Below are positions 57,701 to 64,000 of a stretch of DNA of 64,000 bases, one piece after another; positions within the stretch are counted from its first letter, which is position 1; every line of letters starts with the position of its first letter. The notes under the pieces are model-generated. The model saw only the letters and a program-made list of their open reading frames with translations, was not told the DNA's origin and ran no database searches. The stretch is from the NCBI GenBank assembly GCA_040954595.2, contig CM082582.2, positions 1,116,001-1,180,000 on the forward strand, in the 5' to 3' direction. The DNA is from Balanoglossus misakiensis (lineage: Eukaryota > Hemichordata). A program made the position numbers and the translations under genes.

Positions 57701-58105
57701 TAGAGGTCTGGTTTTAGTTGGACATGGCCCACTCTGGGGTCAACATTTTATGCCCAAATTTTGGGTGACCTTGGATGACCTTTGATCTAATTTCCCATAT
57801 CTCAGCATCCACAGCAGTTAGAGTCCTGACTTTTGGAGGGCCGATGGAGCAGATATGGAGTCTTACACAAGACCTCATTAATTATGCGCATACCTAATTC
57901 TAGGCGAACCAATAGAGCTAGGTGTTTGGTTTTTGTTGGACCTAGACTAGTATGGGGTCCGATTTTTTTGCCCAAATTTGGGGTGACCTCTGGTGACCTT
58001 TGACCTACTTTCCAATATCTTGGTATCCACAGCAGATACAGCCTTGGCATTTGCTTGTTACCATGGGAACCGCTTGTGCCCCGCCAACGCTGCTTGCAAC
58101 TTTAA
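51780..58105 (+). repeat. Array of at least four tandem 1.1-1.7 kb repeat modules
   Basis: Modules end in GCTTGGGCCCGGACAATGCTG, or a close variant, followed by CTTGCAGCTTTAATT (about 52509, 53793, 55467, 56893, 58104). Each new one starts with a TTCT/TTC microsatellite and CTCTAGATCTCAGACACC-like sequence. Inside, a front part repeats CAGATCGACTTCAAATTTGG and ATGGCGGCCATATTGGATTT, and a rear part has ~240-bp units (TGACCTTTGACCTACTT, CATACCTAATTCCAGGCTAA, GGACATGGACCAGTATGGGG). Modules differ in how many rear units they hold. Short open frames in the front part recur only because the DNA does. No gene. Confidence 0.8.
52511..52685 (+). repeat. Three tandem hairpin units at a module boundary
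   Basis: Three units of about 53-61 bp, each with GGGCCCAAGCGC, a 5-6 base loop and GCGCTTGGGCCC, a perfect 12-bp stem, then TATTGGTTTCGTTGGGGTTTT. The same CGCTTGGGCCC half is near the 3' end of every module. Confidence 0.9.
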
Positions 58106-58345
58106 TTGTATTTTGCATTTTCTCACGGTGGCGACCATATTCCTTTGCGGCGAAGATTTATTATTTGTCTGGTTTAAACTTGCATATGCACTCATACTTA
58201 GGGTTCATAATACTTGTAGATAGTTCAGTGCATACTTCTGTATGGGCTAAAGGTGGTGCAGTTTGAAAAAAAGTGTGATAATTTCCCAAAAGTACCAGCT
58301 GATGCACCGATTTATGTCTAATCTCTGTTTTGAATTTCTTGGCAG
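58106..58345. other. Intron sequence, nothing recognised
   Basis: Lies between the last repeat module and the acceptor of the first visible exon of the host gene. No exon of matching phase is seen. Confidence 0.5.
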
Positions 58346-58546
58346 CTTAACCCAAGTTGATAGTACCCTTCTTGTCCTGGACAGAAGTCTATCTGTCAGT
58401 ACAAATGGTGTAACCGTATCAGTAGATGACAACTCGTGGCATAATGTTGTCATGGTAATTGAAGAAGGCATTGTGGCAGTTTACTTGAATGGTGTTGCAG
58501 TAACATCACCCCTTCCATCCTGGACAGGTATCGATGACTCAGAAAA
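58346..58546 (+). CDS. Exon: LamG/pentraxin-like domain, first half
   Basis: 201 bp, acceptor TTTCTTGGCAG, donor GTAAGT, phase 2 in and out. Encodes LTQVDSTLLVLDRSLSVS, then WHNVVMVIEEGIVAVYLNG, the W-H-x-V...Y-x-N-G pattern of a ConA-like LamG/pentraxin sandwich. It is the first recognisable exon of a multidomain extracellular protein of SVEP1/polydom type; earlier exons are left of the repeat array or outside the window. The 52-58 kb modules thus probably lie in an intron. Confidence 0.8.
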
Positions 58547-58949
58547 GTAAGTTGCTAGTGGAACTCCGAACATTTTTAACTCCTACAAAGCCATAGAAAA
58601 TTGTCATCATCACATGTTAAAATTCTATATTTTCCTATACTGTCAAGTTTTCCCAAGCCTCAAGAGAAGTGAACCATTTATTTGTGAAGCAGTTATCTTG
58701 TTTATAACTTATCTGCTAGGTAGCTTGTCTTACTCCTACATGACAATACAATATCATCATAACATGTTGCGACTTACAACAAAACTGGCCAAAAAAATCA
58801 AGGGAGCAAACTATGGACATCAGCAAAGCTATCTTCGTGGCACTTTCAAATTCAAACTTATGCGGAACGATACTGATTTTCACAGTTTATTTTTGACAAC
58901 TTCTTACCAGCACTTTTAATGAATTCATTATTCTCTTGTTTTTCAACAG

Positions 58950-59203
58950 CTGTATGGTAATTCTTGGTCAAAGCTATGACGAAAATGGACTCCTTGACAA
59001 CTATTTTAGCTTCCATGGTGATGTTACACAGATGAATGTATACGATTATGTATTGACTCCTGTTGAAATCCAGAGTCTGGCTTTGAACTGTTCACAAAGT
59101 CCACTTGGCAATCATGTCATGTGGGTTGAAATGGATCAAGAGTTATTGGGTAGTGTGGTCAAAATCCAGCCATCAGCTTATGGAAGTACCAGGTGCCCAA
59201 TTG
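58950..59203 (+). CDS. Exon: LamG/pentraxin-like domain, second half, and EGF-like end
   Basis: Acceptor TTTTTCAACAG, entry phase 2, joining the previous exon as DSEN-CMVILGQSY. It encodes GDVTQMNVYDYVLTPVEIQS and LNCSQSPLGN, the end of the LamG/pentraxin fold, then TRCPIGYSGSPC, like the last part of an EGF-like unit, before a TAG at 59227. The donor is not clear: the next exon needs phase 1, which weak GT sites at 59204 or 59213 would give, while the better-looking AG/GTGCCC at 59193 would need an unseen extra exon. The 3' end given here is therefore provisional. Confidence 0.7.
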
Positions 59204-59226
59204 GTTACTCTGGTTCACCATGCACA

Positions 59227-59943
59227 TAGCCTTATTCATTACTATCAAACAATTTTATGCATAATCTGACGAGGAGAAATTGGGTCATATTCACAGAGTT
59301 GATTAATCCTAAATCCTTACTTTAACACAGCTCTCCTTGTAATGTTGTGTCTGTCCAGGGAAAACTGTGTGAAATTTTGAGTAGTTTTTCCTGTGTACAT
59401 TCACCAGCCCCTAGCTGCTGTGTGTTGTACTCCAATCACACAGCCTGCAATCTCCCTACTTTAGGAAGTATAGGGAATCATCATCTGCCCATGCCTGTAT
59501 CGCTCACTCTTTTTGTTTCTACCGTACATGTATTTAACACTGAATGTAATGATACTATTCACAACCACCATCACCATCATCATCATCATAATCATCATCA
59601 CCACCACCACCACCACCACCATCATCATCACCATCATCATCATCAGTTTCTGCTGTTCCAAGAACTAGGCTTATCATGAGTGTAATTGATCATATCAGTT
59701 ATTATGCCCATGGATACCATCTCATGACTCCTGTCCTATCTTGTAGTGTTTCTTGACAGTGATCTAGTCTATTCACATGTATCAGAAAACAAGCACTTAA
59801 CAATATCTGGATTTCTCATGAATATGTGACAGATATTAACATCTAGTAGTGCATTTACCTAAATGTACCAGTGTATGCATAGGGGGTGTGGACCAGTTGT
59901 TTAATTTACAAACATTTGTTATTCTTTCATTTTTTTTCTTCAG
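59227..59943. other. Intron with (CAT/CAC)n microsatellite
   Basis: A CAT/CAC triplet tract covers about 59562-59643. No exon seen, although a small one cannot be excluded. Confidence 0.6.
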
Positions 59944-60084
59944 ATAAACACGCTCCTGAAGTCATTTACTGTCCCAATACGACCCGTATAATTAGTCCTA
60001 ATAGCTTGACAACAGGAGTATGGCAGGAGCCTATATTTACAGATTATGTCGCCATTGCCAATGTGACACAAACCTACACAATGG
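59944..60084 (+). CDS. Exon: HYR domain, first half
   Basis: Acceptor TTTCTTCAG, donor GTAAGT, phase 1 in and out, 141 bp. Encodes DKHAPEVIYCPNTTRI, then LTTGVWQEPIFTDYV. The D..P.V..CP start and the W..P.F.D pattern are those of a HYR (hyalin repeat, Ig-like) domain as in SVEP1, hyalin and fibropellin-type proteins. Confidence 0.8.
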
Positions 60085-60794
60085 GTAAGTTTCCTATAAA
60101 ATATCATTTCTGATTATAGATAATATATAACATTCACACTAACTAAGTTTTTTTTATCGGGGTGGGGTGGGGAGTTGATCTAAACAGAAACCAACAAGCT
60201 GAGACAACTTTCCTAAGATTATGGTCAGTATGAAGCATACTGGTACAGTTTATTCTTGTGGCCGTTACTCATATATGGCTAGCACATCCTATGTGCGACA
60301 GATGATCTTGCTTCCAAGTATTAAAGCCTCAATTGCTGATACTATTACCATATGTTTATAGGCCCTTTCCTCGATCCCAGGGCAGTACAATGAAGTTAAA
60401 ACTCGAAAGCATTTGTGTTTGCACGTAATTGTTTATTGGAAACAAAAGATTTGACCAACTGTTGAGCAAGGCCTTTAATCAGTAAAGTACTTAATATTCT
60501 CCACTACTACTGGGGATACCCATACCACAAATGTTGTGTTCTCTTACAATGGGCAGTTGAATAAACGTGTGCGGCACCATATCTGTTTAGTATACATATC
60601 TTGTTCATGTTTATATGTATATGTACAGTCACAATCAGGAGTTGATAATATGCCTGTGTATACCCACCAGATAGCTCACTTAAATGGACCATTCTAAGTT
60701 TGAAAAGAAAATCATGAAAAATATTCAAGAAACGGAAGCTATTTTGGCTTTAGCACCCATGCCTGTAATGATGTGCATAATTTTGTTCTTACAG

Positions 60795-60890
60795 GTGACA
60801 CCTTTTCCTGGGGAACCTACCAGATCAGCTATGTTGCTTCAGATACAGCTGGCAACAATACACAGTGCAACTTTTTACTCTATGTACTGC
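60795..60890 (+). CDS. Exon: HYR domain, second half
   Basis: Acceptor TGTTCTTACAG, donor GTGAGT, phase 1-1, 96 bp. Encodes GDTFSWGTYQISYVASDTAG and NNTQCNFLLYVL, the canonical HYR ending F.WGTY.I.Y.A.D..GN...C.F...V. It joins the preceding exon in frame. Confidence 0.85.
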
Positions 60891-60987
60891 GTGAGTGAAT
60901 TTTTTTATCATTCATACATAAACTTTACAAATTAATTAATATCTTGACAAATTGTCATCTCTACCCCTTGTTATGTCTTGTCACATA

Positions 60988-61177
60988 CTGTAAAACGGGA
61001 CATTTTCGTGACAGAAAATATTTTGCAATATATCAAAAGAGGCAACTGTGACACGAGAATTAAATTTCCGCATTCTAGTATTTTACTAACTACTCTGTTA
61101 TCTCTGAAAAACATTTTATGCGACTTTATTTTCTTCTTCTTTTTTGCCGAAGTTTGGGAAAATTTGCCGTTTTACAG
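60988..61177. mobile_element. MITE in intron, TA target
   Basis: 190 bp with CTGTAAAACGG at both ends (inverted), flanked by TA on each side, as in Tc1/mariner-derived MITEs. A diverged inverted relative is at 63040-63247. Confidence 0.7.
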
Positions 61178-61700
61178 TAATATGATTGCATCATTATCAC
61201 TTTTGTCCCTATGTAACTATCAAAAATTATAACAACATCATTCAGAACATACAAGGACACTCAAACCCGTCTAAAACAAACCCTGTCTAATCGGGAAACC
61301 TCTCTTCAACCAACAGCTTTTCCTAGTCCCTTTTACATAGAAACATGTTAATGTGTTGGTGTTCTGTTTAAAAGATTTGACTGTGTAATAAATATGGGTG
61401 TCACACATACACCATTAAGACAGTTCTGAAGCATCTCAGAATTGATACTGTCTTAAAAAAACATGTGTGGACGGTGTAAGTGGTCCTGAAACGTCTCAGA
61501 TTTTAGACGGCTCTGCCAGCCAGACCTGAGCCGGTGTAAGGATTAACACCTCTCCGCAACCCATTGTCTATGGGGCCGAGCCTCAGCGCCCATACATAAA
61601 CTTTGTGTGTGTGGACACAACATGACTCAAAGGATTAATGCTCTGTGGTTAGCACTGGCAAATAGTGTCTCAAATTTTACCCTGTGTGAACCTGGTAAAA

Positions 61701-61860
61701 GAGGCATTGTGCCCTAGTGGCTAGGGTTGTGGGTTCGTTACCTAGACCTGGACATTTGGGTAGTATTTGCCTGTTGGATGATATATGAGACACAGACATT
61801 TGGGTAGTATTTGCCTGTTGGATGATAGATGAAATAAAATTAAAAATATATATATAGACA
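61701..61860 (+). mobile_element. Probable tRNA-derived SINE
   Basis: GTGCCCTAGTGGCTAGGG (A-box-like) and GGGTTCGTTACC (B-box-like) 12-15 bases apart, followed by a unique body with a 35-bp tandem duplication (GACATTTGGGTAGTATTTGCC at about 61750 and 61795) and an A/T-rich tail. It ends about 50 bases before the next exon. Confidence 0.45.
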
Positions 61861-61910
61861 AATAAACTGTGTTCTCCTTTCTTTTACATCATTTGATTGT
61901 GAAAAGCCAG

Positions 61911-62090
61911 CACCACCAGTTAAAGGTATTTCCATCTGTAATGAGTTTGAGTCGGGTGTGTCCTGTCAGGTGGATTGTTTACCAGGATACAAGTTTGCAA
62001 GCCTGCCAGCACCTTACTATCTCTGCCATAGTGAAGGATCTTTTAATCCTGAGAATCCAGACGAGGAATTCACCTTCCCTGGATGTTCAG
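61911..62090 (+). CDS. Exon: sushi (CCP)-like domain
   Basis: 180 bp, phase 1-1, acceptor GAAAAGCCAG (weak tract) and donor GTGAGA. Encodes PPPVKGISICNEFESGVSCQ, VDCLPGYKFASLP, YYLCHSEGSF and FPGC. The C..C..GY.F.....Y.C..G......P.C pattern is that of a complement control (sushi) module, with one extra Cys. One-exon symmetric sushi modules are usual in this gene family. Confidence 0.8.
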
Positions 62091-62495
62091 GTGAGAAAAA
62101 AATGATTTGGTATCAGTAAAGAAATATAATCAGGTTGCACATGCACATTCAGAAAATTCTCCAAAGAGAGAGAGAGTTGTGAGAGGGGGTATTCCAGCAT
62201 TGAGACAATTTTCTTTTAGTTATAAATGAAAAGAGAAATATGAGTAATGCAAATTCTTGCTTTACAGTATGTCAAGGTTGTGATTACAGGTAGATAATTT
62301 GTTAACATCATATCTGCTTACCCCAATATAAAGCTCCAGTACATTTGAGCTATTTTCTTAATATTTTGTTCTGGGTAAGCAGCTGTAACTTTCCTGATTG
62401 GCTAAGCGGTTTCGCAGTCTAAGTCAATACATCGTTCGCTAGATTGAAAATTGCATCTTTAACAAAATTTGTTTGTTTGTATTGTTCTACTGCAG

Positions 62496-62748
62496 CTCCT
62501 GGGAAGACTCAACGTGGAGTGAATTGTGGCGTGTCATACAATTCACAGGCTGGTACATGTAACAATGGTGTCATCCAGCAATTGAGGATCAGTTTTATGA
62601 ACACTATCAACTATCTGAATGATTTGTTTGGTATTTGTGGCGGTGAATGCAACTTTGATGACCTTGAAATAACCTGCGGCGCCTCAAACCGAAGAAAGAG
62701 ACAGGCTGATACTCAGCTTGTGGTTCAGTTCAGTTTCACAACCAATGC
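62496..62748 (+). CDS. Exon: cysteine-containing module with furin-type site
   Basis: Acceptor TCTACTGCAG, donor GTGAGT, phase 1 in and 2 out, 253 bp. It begins APGKTQRGVNCGVSYNSQAG, has a helical MNTINYLNDLFGICGGECNF segment with paired Cys, then NRRKRQADTQLVVQFSFTTN. RRKR is a furin-type cleavage motif. The following beta-strand segment and the next exon could form a SEA-like fold, but this is inference. I do not recognise the module by name. Confidence 0.7.
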
Positions 62749-63039
62749 GTGAGTAGTAATTGTTATTTTTCGAGTATTTCATTCCCCTTCTGTTCTATTG
62801 AAATGACTTTGGTGACATGTCTAGGGTACTGATCCCAGGCTGTGTGAGGACCAGCTCTGTATTCCCTATACAGCTGGTGTTTGCATTATTGCAAAATATT
62901 CCATTCATGCAAGTGAAAACAAATTATTTTGTGTCTTAACACTCAAACATTTTCAGTTTTTGGCAACCCCATCATTTCTGCCCACCTTCCTTCATGTTGC
63001 GGCATCCTGTATTCTAAAGATTCATGCATTCGAAATATA

Positions 63040-63247
63040 CTGCAAAACGTGTTATTTTCGCGAGCAGTAAATTTCTGCAAAACATGTGCTGGTCAAAAAA
63101 ACGTTAAAATAAAAAGTTGTGTAAAATGTTTTTGGAGATAATGATGCAGTTAGTGAAATACGAGAACTCGAAAATTCGTCCTCACGTAACAGTCGCCTCT
63201 TTTAATATCGCGAAAATTTCCTGTCGTGAAAACAATTCAGTTTACAG
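63040..63247. mobile_element. Second MITE in intron, inverted and diverged
   Basis: Starts CTGCAAAACG and ends CAGTTTACAG, flanked by TA. Its reverse complement follows the 60988 copy through AAAAGAGGC.ACTGT and CTAGTATTTTACTAACT-like segments. Confidence 0.65.
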
Positions 63248-63316
63248 TACACACTTCTGGTTGGTATTGTAATGTGGCATATGTAAGAATTTTTTGCCTG
63301 TTGTTTTATCCATTAG

Positions 63317-63465
63317 CTCTGCTGATGCTGCAGCTGTAGTTATTGAAGATGCAGTCAAGAATGGTCCTTTTGATACAGCTGAATATTCGGTCGACGCTGA
63401 GACATTACAAGTTGAAAGTACAATATTCTGTTCCAATGGTAGTGTTCTTGTTGGAGAAGAATGTG
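63317..63465 (+). CDS. Exon: end of the preceding module and start of a GCC2/ephrin-receptor-like repeat
   Basis: Acceptor TTTATCCATTAG, donor GTGAGT, phase 2 in and 1 out, 149 bp. Encodes SADAAAVVIEDAVKNGPFD, then a segment ending TIFCSNGSVLVGEEC. The C..GS.LVG..C pattern opens a GCC2/GCC3 (ephrin-receptor-like) Cys repeat, which in SVEP1-type proteins follows this kind of region. The gene continues to the right. Confidence 0.75.
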
Positions 63466-63829
63466 GTGAGTGCCTATACTCCTCAGTTGTTATGTACTTT
63501 AACCCTTTCACTCCCAGTTTCCTCTATAGAGGTCAAACCTTACCATAGAAAACAATTGGTTTGGACTGAACCATGGTGGTGAAAGGATTAAAACTGTGTC
63601 CAAAATTAATATTATAAAAAGGTGTAGATGTTAATATGTTTATATCGCCTGATATGACCTGTTATGTGGGCCGTATTGCTGCGAGTGTGGTTGTGAGTCG
63701 CAGTGTACAAATTAAAGACAAGTGTGAGTGGTAAATACAACCCAACCAAGAGGTGATATAAGGAAATAATTGATTTGATATGCTCATACCAAGGAGGGAC
63801 AAAGTCTCTTTCTCGCTGCCCTTTTTCCA
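63466..63829. other. Intron, nothing recognised
   Basis: No exon seen before the foldback repeat. Confidence 0.5.
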
Positions 63830-64000
63830 TTAATTATGTTTGATAGAAGACACAGTTAATGTTATTCTACATGTGGATATATAGTGAATCAACATTCAAC
63901 CACACACAACTGCAATCCCACTTGTAGACACAAGAGTGAAAAACTGGCCAAAATGAATGCTGTGTGTTACAATTGTAGTTGTGTTTTAAACCATTAATGC
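63830..64000. repeat. Left half of the foldback element seen at 47870
   Basis: Shares CCATTAATTATGTTTGAT, TACATGTGGATATATAGTGA and AGTGAAAAA..TGCCAAAATGAAT-type segments with 47880-47995. The right half is outside the window. Confidence 0.75.

Overview
The window is animal nuclear DNA that is AT-rich, intron-bearing and dense in repeats. It looks like a marine invertebrate deuterostome, with a hemichordate or cephalochordate the likeliest guess. Three things support this: a Gmr1-like Ty3/gypsy element with the integrase before the reverse transcriptase (a type described from deuterostomes), a multi-exon LamG/HYR/sushi gene of SVEP1 type, and many short inverted-repeat and tRNA-derived elements. 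The species cannot be fixed from sequence alone.

Layout. 1-17 kb: two inverted 251-bp arms (1-251, 16703-16953) bracket host sequence, a pentraxin/LamG-like exon on the minus strand (4911-5084), and a nearly complete Gmr1-like LTR element (5753-15917; LTRs differ at one of 734 positions). That element is split inside its integrase zinc-binding motif by a second LTR element in minus orientation (8880-12552; identical 174-bp LTRs, TSD TTGT). The inner element lacks its RT/RNase H and carries inverted pieces of itself. 17-29 kb: no gene, only dispersed inverted and degenerate tandem repeats plus an 833-bp PIF/Harbinger-like element (25616-26448). 29-35 kb: a minus-strand gag-like relic and a minus-strand multi-exon gene fragment with possible RPA-like OB folds, followed by a partial inverted and pseudogenised copy.

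34.8-43.7 kb is a nested stack: a tandem array of ~310-bp units is split by a 5'-truncated LINE (36086-43061, TSD TATTTTG), which is itself split by an apparently full-length Ty3/gypsy element (36905-42734) with identical 245-bp LTRs and one open 1648-codon gag-pol. Its integrase has Gly where the catalytic Glu is expected. 43.7-51.8 kb: inverted counterparts of the 310-bp array, of a tRNA-derived SINE, of a CATA/TATG microsatellite and of the OB-fold exons, with some exons flipped again. 51.8-58.1 kb: four or more tandem 1.1-1.7 kb repeat modules whose ends carry GGGCCCAAGCGC-type hairpins.

58.3-64 kb: seven plus-strand exons of a secreted or membrane multidomain protein: LamG/pentraxin-like (2 exons), HYR (2), sushi-like (1), a cysteine-containing module with a furin-type RRKR site (1), and the start of a GCC2/ephrin-receptor-like module (1). 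All but one of the splice junctions between consecutive exons agree in phase, so this is the best-supported host gene. It runs past the right edge and its first exons are not seen. Two TA-flanked MITEs and a SINE lie in its introns. Most of the window is therefore the product of successive transposition, foldback and template-switch-like rearrangement beside this gene.
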